Position numbers and translations under genes: made by a program | In this document: one piece after another, positions 24,069-32,475 of the stretch | How positions within the stretch are numbered: the stretch's first letter is position 1 | Layout: each line of letters opens with the position of its first letter | Assembly (NCBI RefSeq): GCF_020400605.1 | Contig: NZ_JAINRD010000004.1 | Span: 310,001 to 374,000 of the forward strand | Reading direction: 5' to 3' | DNA: 64,000 nt | Source of the DNA: Streptomyces aculeolatus | GTDB lineage: Bacteria > Actinomycetota > Actinomycetes > Streptomycetales > Streptomycetaceae | Notes under the pieces: model-generated | What the model was told of the DNA's origin: nothing | Database searches by the model: none | Seen by the model: only the letters and a program-made list of their open reading frames with translations

Positions 24069-26657
24069 ATGAGCAACGCGCAGGCATGTCAGCGGCCGGG
24101 CTGCGGAGGCACGTACGAGGACGTCGGCGGCGGCGAGCTGTACTGCGACACCTGCGGGCTCGCCCCCGTCGTCTCGCCGGACGGCGTGGTCGGCTCGGCG
24201 CCCACCGGGGTGACCGGGCACCGCCGCGGCAGCCGGGGCAGCAGGAGCAGCTCGTCGAGCAGCTCCAGCGCGTCGAGCCGGTCGAGCAGCACGTCGCGGA
24301 GCAGTTCGCGGGCGTCGCGCCGGTCGGTCTCCGGGCGGCTGTCGCGCGCGCTGACCGGGGCGTCGACGGGCCGCTCGGTGTCGGTGAAGAGTTCCCGCAC
24401 CTCCGCGGTGGCCTCCCGCGGCAAGCTGGGCGCGGGCCTGGTCACGGTGCCGGAGGTGCCGCGGCCCGACCCGCGCACCGCGGTGCTGGCCAACCCCGAG
24501 GTGCCCGAGCGCAAGCGGTACTGCAGCCGCAGCGAGTGCGGGGCGCCGGTGGGCCGTTCGCGGGGCGGGCGGGCGGGGCGTACGGAGGGCTTCTGCACCA
24601 AGTGCGGGCAGCCGTACTCCTTCGTGCCCAAGCTCCAGGAGGGCGACATCGTCCACGGGCAGTACCAGGTCGCGGGCTGCCTCGCGCACGGCGGCCTGGG
24701 CTGGATCTACCTGGCGATCGACCGCGCGGTCGCCGACCGCTGGGTGGTCCTCAAGGGCCTGCTGAACACCGGCGACGAGGACGCCATCGCCGCGGCCGTC
24801 TCCGAGCGCCGCTTCCTCGCGGAGATCGAGCACGCCGGCATCGTGCGCATCTACAACTTCGTCGAGCACCTCGACCAGCGCACCGGCAGCCTCGACGGCT
24901 ACATCGTCATGGAGTACGTCGGCGGCAAGTCGATGAAGGAGATCGCCAACGAGCGGCGCACGCCGGACGGCAAGCGCGACCCGCTGCCGGTCGAGGTGGC
25001 GTGCGCGTACGGGATCGAGGCGCTGGAGGCGCTCGGCCACCTGCACAGCCGCAACCTGCTGTACTGCGACTTCAAGGTCGACAACGCCATCCAGCAGGGC
25101 GACCAGCTCAAGCTGATCGACATGGGCGCGGTGCGCCGCATGGACGACGACGAGTCCGCGATCTTCGGCACCGTCGGCTACCAGGCCCCGGAGGTCGCCG
25201 ACGTCGGCCCGTCCATCGCCTCCGACCTGTACACGGTGGCCCGCACGCTGGCCGTGCTGACCTTCGACTTCCAGGGCTACACCAACGTCTTCGTCGACAC
25301 CCTGCCCGACCCCGACTCGATCGACGTCTTCAACCGGTACGAGTCCTTCTACCGCCTGCTGGTCCGCGCCACCGACCCCGACCCGGCCCGCAGGTTCGCC
25401 TCGGCCGCGGAGATGTCCGAGCAGCTCACAGGGGTGCTGCGGGAGGTCGTGGCGCTCCAGACGGGCAAGCCGCAGCCGGCGCTGTCCACGCTCTTCGGCG
25501 CGGAGCTGCGGGTGGTGGACAGCGAGCTGTTCCCGCCGGCGACCGGCGAGACCTCGCAGCTCGGCGCGCGGGCGGTCAGCAAGCGCGAGCGCGCGGAGCG
25601 GGCCGCCGGCAACGGCGCCCCCGCGCTGCCGGCCGCGCAGGGCGTACCGCCGCAGCTGCCGGGCGGCGGGCAGGGGATGGGCACGCAGGTGGCGCTGCCC
25701 GCGCAGATCGCGGACACGCTGCCGCTGAACTCCCCCGCGGCGGCGCTGGCGCTGCCGGTGCCGCGGGTGAACCCCAGCGACCCCAACGCCGGCTTCCTCG
25801 CCGGCCTGATGGCGTCCGCGCCGGCGGAGCTGACCGCAGCGCTGTCCAACGCGCCGACCGACTCCGTCGAGCTGCAGCTGCGCCGGGTGCGCGCCCACCT
25901 GGAGCTGGGCGACCTGGCCGCGACCGGGTCCGCGCTGGCCGAGCTGGGCGAGCAGCACCCCGACGACTGGCGGATCGTCTGGTACCGCGGTCTGCAGGCC
26001 CTGGCCACCCGGGACTTCGAGACCGCCGCGCTGTCCTTCGACGCGATCTACGACGCCTTCCCCGGCGAGCCGGCGCCGAAGCTGGCGCTCGGCATCTGCG
26101 CGGAGGTGCTGGGCCAGCTCGACAACGCCACCGAGTACTACCGGCTGGTGTGGACGACCGACCCGGCGTACGTCAGCGCCGCGTTCGGGCTCGCCCGGGT
26201 GCGGCTCGCCGCCGCCGACAGGTCCGGTGCGGTACGGGCGCTGGAGTCCGTACCGGAGGCGTCGATCCACTACACCGCCGCGCGCGTCGCGGCGATCAGA
26301 GCCAGGCTGCGCCAGCGCGCCCCGCAGGAGCCGCTGCTGACCGATCTGCAGGCGGCCGGTACGCAGGTGGAGCGGCTGCAGGACGTGGGCCTGGACGCGG
26401 GCCGCAGGGCCCGGCTGTCCACCGAGGTGCTGGGCAGTGCGCTGGACTGGGTGCTGACCGGCCGCACCGGCGCAGGTGCGGGCCAGGCGCCCGCTGGTCC
26501 GCCGCAGCCGCTGCTGGGCTGCGCGCTGGACGAGGACGGGCTGCGGCTCGGTCTGGAAAACTCCTTCCGGGTGCTGGCCCGTCTCGCACCGCACGGCCAC
26601 GAGCGGATCGACATGGTCGAACGGGCCAACCGCTACCGGCCGAAGACCTGGGTATGA
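24069..26657 (+). CDS. pknG: PknG-type serine/threonine protein kinase
   Basis: Cytosolic kinase, 862 residues, full-length relative of mycobacterial PknG. Order: an extra N-terminal zinc ribbon (CQRPGCGG...CDTCG, 8-34), a Ser/Arg-rich disordered stretch (about 58-95), the PknG rubredoxin-like motif CSRSECGAPVGRS...CTKCGQPYSFVPKL (about 153-195), kinase domain (about 197-460: AHGGLGWIYLA, VVLKG with Lys229, YCDFKVDN in place of HRD, LIDMGAV in place of DFG), then the TPR domain to the end, closing with LGLENSFRVLARLAPHGHERID as in PknG. PknG phosphorylates FHA proteins such as GarA to set glutamate metabolism; here the cluster has its own FHA gene. The TGA overlaps an ATG of the phosphatase frame. 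Confidence 0.93.
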   Translation: MSNAQACQRPGCGGTYEDVGGGELYCDTCGLAPVVSPDGVVGSAPTGVTGHRRGSRGSRSSSSSSSSASSRSSSTSRSSSRASRRSVSGRLSRALTGASTGRSVSVKSSRTSAVASRGKLGAGLVTVPEVPRPDPRTAVLANPEVPERKRYCSRSECGAPVGRSRGGRAGRTEGFCTKCGQPYSFVPKLQEGDIVHGQYQVAGCLAHGGLGWIYLAIDRAVADRWVVLKGLLNTGDEDAIAAAVSERRFLAEIEHAGIVRIYNFVEHLDQRTGSLDGYIVMEYVGGKSMKEIANERRTPDGKRDPLPVEVACAYGIEALEALGHLHSRNLLYCDFKVDNAIQQGDQLKLIDMGAVRRMDDDESAIFGTVGYQAPEVADVGPSIASDLYTVARTLAVLTFDFQGYTNVFVDTLPDPDSIDVFNRYESFYRLLVRATDPDPARRFASAAEMSEQLTGVLREVVALQTGKPQPALSTLFGAELRVVDSELFPPATGETSQLGARAVSKRERAERAAGNGAPALPAAQGVPPQLPGGGQGMGTQVALPAQIADTLPLNSPAAALALPVPRVNPSDPNAGFLAGLMASAPAELTAALSNAPTDSVELQLRRVRAHLELGDLAATGSALAELGEQHPDDWRIVWYRGLQALATRDFETAALSFDAIYDAFPGEPAPKLALGICAEVLGQLDNATEYYRLVWTTDPAYVSAAFGLARVRLAAADRSGAVRALESVPEASIHYTAARVAAIRARLRQRAPQEPLLTDLQAAGTQVERLQDVGLDAGRRARLSTEVLGSALDWVLTGRTGAGAGQAPAGPPQPLLGCALDEDGLRLGLENSFRVLARLAPHGHERIDMVERANRYRPKTWV

Positions 26658-26668
26658 GAGGAAAGCCC

Positions 26669-28048
26669 ATGGCGAACACACCTCCCGTATCCCAACTGAG
26701 CACGTGCCCCTCCTGCGAGGAGCCACTGGAGGCGGGTGACCTGTTCTGCGGGGCGTGCGGGGCGGATCTCGCCGCGCCCGCGCCCGCGGCGGCAGCTCCG
26801 CCCGCGCCCGCCGCGCCCGCGCCGGCGGCCGCGGAGCCCGCGGCCGGCCCCAACGGCGCCGCGCCCGCCGCCGCCCCGGCGGCCGGCCGGGCCGCCGCAC
26901 CGGACAGCCTGCCGTCGGAGGGCCAGCGCACCGGCAGTTACCGCATCGCCGGGCCCGGGGCCGGGCCGGAGGCCGGCGGGGACTCCGGCGAGTTCCTGCT
27001 CGACGCGCCAGACGAGGACCCGGAGCACTACCGCATCGCCGAGCCGGTCGCGCCGCAGGGCGCCGACCCGCGCGCGGCGCTCGGCACCGCCGCGCCGGAC
27101 GCGCCCGCGGCCGCCGGGCCGCCGGCGGCCGGTCCGGTGCCGACCGGGCGCCGCTGCATCGCGTGCCGTACGGGCGCGATCGACACCGACGGCTACTGCG
27201 AGCGCTGCGGGCACGCTCAGCCGCGCGAACGCGACCACATGGAGCACGAGGTGGAGGGCGTCGCCGCGGTCAGCGACCGGGGCCTGCGCCACCACCGCAA
27301 CGAGGACTTCTTCGCCATCGCCGACGCGACCCTGCCCAACGGCGCGCCCGCCACGGTCGCCGTCGTCTGCGACGGCGTGTCCTCCGCCAGCCGCCCGGAC
27401 GAGGCGTCCGCCGCCGCCAGCGCTGCCGCGGGGGCGTCGTTGCAGGCCACGCTGGGCCGCGGGCTGCACCCGCAGCAGGCGATGCACGAGGCGCTGCTCG
27501 CCGCCGCCGGCGCGGTCAACGAACTGGCCGCGCAGCACTCGCCGCTGAGCCACCAGAACGCGCCGGCCTGCACGATCGTCAGTTCGGTGATCGCCGCGGG
27601 CATCCTGACCGTCGGCTGGATCGGCGACTCGCGCGCGTACTGGGTGCCGGACGACCGCGCCGCGCCGTCGGCCCGGCTCACCGAGGACGACTCGTGGGCG
27701 GCGCAGATGGTCGCCGCCGGGCTGATGTCCGAGGCGGACGCGTACGCGGACGAGCGCGCGCACGCGATCACCGGCTGGCTGGGCGCGGACGCGCACGAAC
27801 TCGACCCGCACACCGCCTCGTTCAAGCCGGACGGGCCGGGCGTGGTGATCGTGTGCACCGACGGCCTGTGGAACTACGCGGAGGCGGCGGCGGAACTTGC
27901 CGCCGCGGTGCCGCCCGACGCCGCGGTCCGGCCGCTGCACGCGGCCCAGGTGCTCGTCGGCCACGCGCTGGACGGCGGCGGCCACGACAACGTAACAGTG
28001 GCGGTGCTCCCGTTCCCCGGCCCGGCGGGCGGGGCAGGCCCTTCGTGA
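26669..28048 (+). CDS. PP2C-family protein phosphatase with two zinc ribbons
   Basis: Metal-dependent Ser/Thr phosphatase, 459 residues. The N-terminal zinc ribbon CPSCEEPLEAGDLFCGACG (about 12-30), a long Ala/Pro linker, a second ribbon CIACRTGAIDTDGYCERCG (about 163-181) and the catalytic domain (about 195-455): AAVSDRGLRHHRNEDFF, VCDGVSSASRPDEA, GWIGDSRAYW, CTDGLWNYAE, GGHDNVTV. All metal-binding Asp residues are present. ATG 26669 (GAGAGGAAA upstream) is preferred over ATG 26654, which overlaps the pknG stop. It probably reverses PknG phosphorylation. Confidence 0.92.
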   Translation: MANTPPVSQLSTCPSCEEPLEAGDLFCGACGADLAAPAPAAAAPPAPAAPAPAAAEPAAGPNGAAPAAAPAAGRAAAPDSLPSEGQRTGSYRIAGPGAGPEAGGDSGEFLLDAPDEDPEHYRIAEPVAPQGADPRAALGTAAPDAPAAAGPPAAGPVPTGRRCIACRTGAIDTDGYCERCGHAQPRERDHMEHEVEGVAAVSDRGLRHHRNEDFFAIADATLPNGAPATVAVVCDGVSSASRPDEASAAASAAAGASLQATLGRGLHPQQAMHEALLAAAGAVNELAAQHSPLSHQNAPACTIVSSVIAAGILTVGWIGDSRAYWVPDDRAAPSARLTEDDSWAAQMVAAGLMSEADAYADERAHAITGWLGADAHELDPHTASFKPDGPGVVIVCTDGLWNYAEAAAELAAAVPPDAAVRPLHAAQVLVGHALDGGGHDNVTVAVLPFPGPAGGAGPS

Positions 28049-28169
28049 TGGAGGGGGGACGCGAGGGGGTGTGATCCGCCACGGGGGGCGGCGCGCGTAA
28101 CGTGGTCAGCCTCTCTTGCCCGGTGAATTGTCTACATAGTTCTAAAGAGCATCAGTGGGAGGGGACGAG

Positions 28170-29525
28170 ATGGCCAACTTCTCGAAGTCGAACGCACCGG
28201 AGTTCTCGGTCGAGGTCTACCAGAACGAGTACCTGCCCGAGGGCGGCCGGGAAGTGAGCGCGATCGTGACCGTCGCCTCGACGGGCGGCGGCACGACGGG
28301 CGGCATGCCGCTGCCCGCCGCCACCCCGGCGGGTGCGCAGTTCGGCTCCGGGAGCCCGGACGCGGGCGTGGTGATCATGGTCGACTGCTCCGGCTCGATG
28401 GACTATCCCCCCACCAAGATGCGCAACGCCCGCGACGCCACCGCCGCCGCGATCGAGACGGTGCGCGACGGCGTCGCCTTCGCCGTCGTCGCCGGCACCC
28501 ACGTGGCGCGCGAGGTCTATCCCGGCGGCGGCCGGCTCGCGGTCGCCGACGCCACGACCCGTACCGAGGCCAAGGAGGCGCTGCGCAAGCTGAGCGCCGG
28601 GGGCGGCACGGCCATCGGCACCTGGCTGCGGCTCGCGGACAAGCTCCTCGGCTCCGCCGAGGTGGCGATCCGGCACGGCATCCTGCTCACCGACGGCCGC
28701 AACGAGCACGAGTCGCCGGAGGACCTGCGGGCCGCCCTCGACGCCTGCGCCGGCCGCTTCACCTGCGACGCCCGCGGCGTCGGCACGGACTGGGAGGTCA
28801 AGGAGGTCACCGGTATCGCCTCCGCGCTGCTCGGCACCGCCGACATCGTCGCCGACCCGGCCGGTCTCGCCGCGGACTTCACGCAGATGATGGAGACCGC
28901 GATGGGCAAGGAGGTCGCGGACGTGGCGCTGCGGCTGTGGACGCCGCAGGGCTCGACCATAAAGTTCGTCAAGCAGGTCGCCCCCACCGTCGAGGAGCTG
29001 ACCGAGCGCCGCTCGGAGGCCGGCCCGCGCGCCGGCGACTACCCCACCGGCTCCTGGGGCGACGAGTCCCGCGACTACCACGTCTGCGTCGAGGTGCCCC
29101 CCGCCTCCGTGGGCCAGGAGATGCTCGCGGCCCGCGTCTCGCTGATCCTGCCGCGGTCCGACGGCAGCGCGCAGACCCTCTCCCAGGGCCTCATCCGGGC
29201 GGTGTGGACGGACGACATGGCGGCCTCCACCCGGATCAACGCGCAGGTCGCGCACTACACGGGGCAGGCCGAACTGGCCCAGGTCATCCAGCAGGGCCTG
29301 GAGGACCGCAAGGCCGGCGACATGGACGGCGCCACGGCCAAACTGGGGCGCGCGGTCCAGCTCGCGAGCGCCTCCGGAAACGCGGACACCGCAAAGCTAC
29401 TGTCGAAGGTGGTGGACGTGGTCGACGCGGCGAGCGGTACTGTGCGTCTGAAGGCCAAGGTCGCGGAGGCCGACGAGATGACACTGGAGACACGGTCGAC
29501 GAAGACCGTCCGCGTCAAGAAGTGA
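28170..29525 (+). CDS. VWA-domain protein with intact metal site
   Basis: Cytosolic von Willebrand factor A protein, 451 residues. The N-terminal EFSVEVYQNEYLPEGG strand region leads to the VWA fold (about 65-250) with MIDAS motif VDCSGSM (Asp-x-Ser-x-Ser), GGGTAIGTWL and LLTDGRNEHE. A beta-rich middle and a helical C-terminus (about 350-440) follow. ATG 28170 is preferred over GTG 28155 because GGGAGGGGA precedes it. VWA proteins with MIDAS bind partner proteins through a metal ion; this one may assemble the signalling complex. A paralogue lacking the metal site is at 35125. Confidence 0.88.
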   Translation: MANFSKSNAPEFSVEVYQNEYLPEGGREVSAIVTVASTGGGTTGGMPLPAATPAGAQFGSGSPDAGVVIMVDCSGSMDYPPTKMRNARDATAAAIETVRDGVAFAVVAGTHVAREVYPGGGRLAVADATTRTEAKEALRKLSAGGGTAIGTWLRLADKLLGSAEVAIRHGILLTDGRNEHESPEDLRAALDACAGRFTCDARGVGTDWEVKEVTGIASALLGTADIVADPAGLAADFTQMMETAMGKEVADVALRLWTPQGSTIKFVKQVAPTVEELTERRSEAGPRAGDYPTGSWGDESRDYHVCVEVPPASVGQEMLAARVSLILPRSDGSAQTLSQGLIRAVWTDDMAASTRINAQVAHYTGQAELAQVIQQGLEDRKAGDMDGATAKLGRAVQLASASGNADTAKLLSKVVDVVDAASGTVRLKAKVAEADEMTLETRSTKTVRVKK

Positions 29526-29553
29526 CGAGAGTGAGACAGGGGGATCCACCGAG

Positions 29554-30561
29554 ATGGCGACCTGCCCGAACGGTCACCCGTCAGGAGCCGAGGACTGGTG
29601 CGAGGTGTGCGGCATCCGCATGCCCGGCGCCGTCCCGCCGCCGGCCGCCCAGGTCCCGCCGCCGGGCCCGGGGGGCTACGGCTACCCCGGTCCCCCCGTC
29701 GGCGAGCCCACCCAGGCCGCGGAGCCCTGCCCGTCGTGCGGCACGCCCCGCGAGGGACAGGCCCAGTTCTGCGAGGAGTGCCGGTACAACTTCGTCACCC
29801 AGAGCGCCCAGCCGTACGTGCCGCCGACGATGGCCTCCGGCTTCTCGCAGGGCTTCCACCCGCAGCACCCGCAGGGGCTGACGTACCAGCCCTCCGGCCC
29901 CTCGCAGGTCCACCGCGGCCCCGAGCCGCTCGGCCCGGACACGGGCGCGGCGCAGGCACCACCGCCACCGCCGCCGCCCCCGCCGCCTGGCCCGGGGCAC
30001 GGGGTGCCGCCGCAGGCGCCGCCGGCGCAGCCGGCGCAGCCGGCGCAGCCGGACCCGCGGATGGGCGGCGACTTCGTGATCACGCCGCCCAGCACGGCGC
30101 AGCCGCCGCCGCAGCACGGGCAGCAGTTCCCCGGCCAGGGGCCGCCGCCGCAGCCGGTGGGCTGGGTGGCGGTCGTGGTGCCGGACCGGGAGTACTTCGC
30201 GGCGATGATGTCGCGCAGCGGGCCCGACGCGCAGGGGCTGAACCTGCCGGCGTACTCGCCGGAGCAGAAGGTGCCGCTCATCGGCCCGCAGATCGCGATC
30301 GGCCGCAAGCGCCAGTCGACGGGTGAGGTGCCGGACATCGATCTCGCCAGACCGCCGGAGGACCCGGGCGTCTCCCACAAGCACGCGGTGCTCGTGGAGC
30401 AGCCGGAGGGCGGCTGGGCGGTCGTCGACCAGAACAGCACCAACGGCACGACGGTCAACGGCGCGGCCGACCCGATCCAGCCCTTCGTCCCGGTGCCGCT
30501 CAGGGAGGGCGACCGGGTGCACGTCGGCGCGTGGACGACGATCCGCATCGAGCGGGGCTAG
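29554..30561 (+). CDS. FHA-domain protein with two zinc ribbons and a poly-proline linker
   Basis: Phosphothreonine-binding protein, 335 residues. Two N-terminal zinc ribbons (CPNGHPSGAEDWCEVCG, 4-20; CPSCGTPREGQAQFCEEC, about 58-75), a Pro/Gln-rich linker with ten consecutive prolines (29959-29988), and a C-terminal FHA domain with all hallmarks: IAIGRKRQ, VSHKHAVL, DQNSTNGTTVNG. Last gene of module A, 28 nt after the VWA gene. It is the likely phosphorylation target or docking partner of PknG, as GarA/OdhI is in other actinobacteria (inference). Confidence 0.92.
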   Translation: MATCPNGHPSGAEDWCEVCGIRMPGAVPPPAAQVPPPGPGGYGYPGPPVGEPTQAAEPCPSCGTPREGQAQFCEECRYNFVTQSAQPYVPPTMASGFSQGFHPQHPQGLTYQPSGPSQVHRGPEPLGPDTGAAQAPPPPPPPPPPGPGHGVPPQAPPAQPAQPAQPDPRMGGDFVITPPSTAQPPPQHGQQFPGQGPPPQPVGWVAVVVPDREYFAAMMSRSGPDAQGLNLPAYSPEQKVPLIGPQIAIGRKRQSTGEVPDIDLARPPEDPGVSHKHAVLVEQPEGGWAVVDQNSTNGTTVNGAADPIQPFVPVPLREGDRVHVGAWTTIRIERG

Positions 30562-30732
30562 CCGCCCGCCGCCTGTACGACCGCACCACCCGCAGGACCG
30601 CACCACCCCGCACCACCCGGCCGACCCGGTGCCGAAACGTTCCGAGCCGGCCCGCCGCAGCGATGTCGTACGGACCCCATCCCGTACGCCACCGCCGCCC
30701 CCGCGCCACCCCGCCTCGACGACGAGGCGCCC

Positions 30733-31032
30733 TCAGCGGCTGATCGCCCGGTCGCTGGCCGCGCCGTGCGGTACGAGGTCGAGCTGCACCCGGTGCGTAC
30801 CCACCCGGGTCGCGGAGCCCCCGGCGCCCGCCTCCACCACCCCGAGCCGCAGCGAGAGCCGTCCCTCCCCCGTGCGGTGCAGCTCCACGGCGAACTCCAG
30901 GCTCACCTTGTCCACCCGGAACCGCCAGTCGCTCCGCTCCCCCTCCCGCTCCGCCCTGGCCAACTCCCGCCGCACCTCGGCGATCGCGTCCGCCAGCCCG
31001 ACCAACTCGCCGTCCTGCGCCTCGCGTGCCAT
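30733..31032 (-). CDS. Trypco2 (trypsin-co-occurring) domain protein
   Basis: Small protein, 99 residues. N-terminal helix VGLADAIAEVRRELARAEREGE followed by beta strands WRFRVDKVSLEFAVEL, LSLRLGVVEAGA and THRVQLDLVP. This helix-plus-strands layout matches the trypsin-co-occurring domain 2 family, found next to trypsin-like proteases in bacterial conflict-type gene clusters. ATG at 31032 with GAAGGGGG upstream. Divergent from the protease gene with 90 bp between, so both may share a control region. Known association: regulatory or recognition partner; biochemical role unknown. Confidence 0.8.
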   Translation of the reverse strand: MAREAQDGELVGLADAIAEVRRELARAEREGERSDWRFRVDKVSLEFAVELHRTGEGRLSLRLGVVEAGAGGSATRVGTHRVQLDLVPHGAASDRAISR

Positions 31033-31122
31033 CAGCGAACCCCCTTCACCCCATGACTATGCGTCATTAAGCCGTCCCAGAGTGTAGAGGGGGACCCGCC
31101 GGGAGCGTTATCGTCAGCCGGC

Positions 31123-32475
31123 ATGGGGGATCGGGCTGCCGCGGAGGGCAACGGCTGGCGGCTGCGGCTGCGGGCCGGCGCGAGGATCCTGGGCGCGGGC
31201 ATCCTCGTCGCCCGGGACCGGGCCCTGACCTCGGCACACGCCCTGGACCGCACCGACGGCGAGCTGACCGTCGACTACGTCGACTACCGGGGCACCGTCG
31301 AGCCCAGCCGCGCCCGCCCGCTGCCGGGTTGCGTCAAGCCGTGCGGCACCGAGCCCGCCGACGGCGACGTCGCGCTGCTGTCCCTCGACCCGCCCCGCGC
31401 GGGGGTGCGGCCGGCACCGCTGCGCCGCAACCTCCACTACACGGGCGCGAAGGTGCGCATCGGCGGCTTCCCCGCCAGGGGCGACGAGGGGTTATGGGTA
31501 CGGGCCGAGGTCGACGGCCCGTACGGCGCCTGGTGGCAGCTCACCCCGGAGAACCCGGCGATGGTCCTCGAAGCGGGCTTCAGCGGCGCGGGGGTCGCGA
31601 GCGCCCAGCTGGACCAGGTCTCGCCGGAGCCGCCGCCGGAGGTCCTCGGCATGGTCGTCAGCCGGTTCTACGACGACGGGCAGGTGCCGCGGTTCGAGAA
31701 GCGGCACGGGCACATGATCCCGCTGGACCGGATCGCGGAGCTGCTGCCTGAGGTCGACCGGCTCATCGGCGGACCCGCACCGCGCGACGCCGCGCTGTCA
31801 GCCGTCGTACCGGCCCGCCCCGGCACGACGGTGGACGCCGGGCTCGCCGCGCGGCTGGCCGGCTGGGCCGCGGGCGCCGGCCCGCCGGTGCTGCTCGTCA
31901 CCGCCCCCGAGGGCTCCGCGCACGACCTCGCGTTCACCGCCGCCCTCGGCCGCGTCGACATCGCCCTGGACGCCGCCGGGAGCACCGCCGCGGACCTCGC
32001 GTACGCGCTGGGCGAGCGGCTGCGGCTGCCCGAGCCGTACGGCAGCGCCTGCACGGCCTGGCTGCGCGGCAGCGGCCCGCGGCCCGCCCTGCGCGACTCC
32101 GGCCGCCGGCTCGACCTGCCGGTCAGGGCCGCGGTGGCCGGCGTCGACCGGTCGGCGGAGCCGGCGGCGGCGCTGGACGTGCTGGCGCAACTCGTCGCGC
32201 TGGGCGTCCGGCCGCTGATCGTGCTGCGCGAGCCCGGGGGGCCGGTCCTGCGGGCCGCGGAGCGGCGGGTGGAGTGCCCGGCGCTGCGCACGTACGCCCG
32301 CGGGCTGGTCCGCAGGGTGATCGCCCTGGAGCGCGGCCGGCCCGGCCCGCGGGTGGCCAACGGCCGCAACGCCGCGCTGACCGCGCACGACTGCGCCCGC
32401 GACCCGGTCGAGGCGCTGCGCGGCCTGGCCGACCGGCTGCACGCGGACATCGCCCGTCTGGAGGGCCCCTCATGA
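31123..32475 (+). CDS. Trypsin-like serine protease of conflict-system type
   Basis: Cytosolic protease-like protein, 450 residues, without signal peptide. A chymotrypsin-fold domain fills about 10-215 with a complete putative triad: His39 (LTSAHAL), Asp82 (GDVALL) and Ser154 (GFSGAG in place of GDSGGP). The C-terminal half (about 225-450) is alpha/beta, Ala/Leu/Arg rich, unrecognised; it has VLLVTAPEGSAHDLAF, which is not a Walker A. The gene overlaps the second PknG-like gene by ATGA, so protease and kinase are made together. With the divergent Trypco2 gene it forms the pair known from NTP-dependent conflict systems. No convincing Shine-Dalgarno precedes ATG 31123. Confidence 0.85.
   Translation: MGDRAAAEGNGWRLRLRAGARILGAGILVARDRALTSAHALDRTDGELTVDYVDYRGTVEPSRARPLPGCVKPCGTEPADGDVALLSLDPPRAGVRPAPLRRNLHYTGAKVRIGGFPARGDEGLWVRAEVDGPYGAWWQLTPENPAMVLEAGFSGAGVASAQLDQVSPEPPPEVLGMVVSRFYDDGQVPRFEKRHGHMIPLDRIAELLPEVDRLIGGPAPRDAALSAVVPARPGTTVDAGLAARLAGWAAGAGPPVLLVTAPEGSAHDLAFTAALGRVDIALDAAGSTAADLAYALGERLRLPEPYGSACTAWLRGSGPRPALRDSGRRLDLPVRAAVAGVDRSAEPAAALDVLAQLVALGVRPLIVLREPGGPVLRAAERRVECPALRTYARGLVRRVIALERGRPGPRVANGRNAALTAHDCARDPVEALRGLADRLHADIARLEGPS

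Noticed and set aside
31123..32475. NTPase (STAND-like) C-terminal domain on the trypsin-like protein
   Set aside because: The segment VLLVTAPEGSAHDL resembles a P-loop region but lacks GxxxxGK[ST]; no ATPase call is made.
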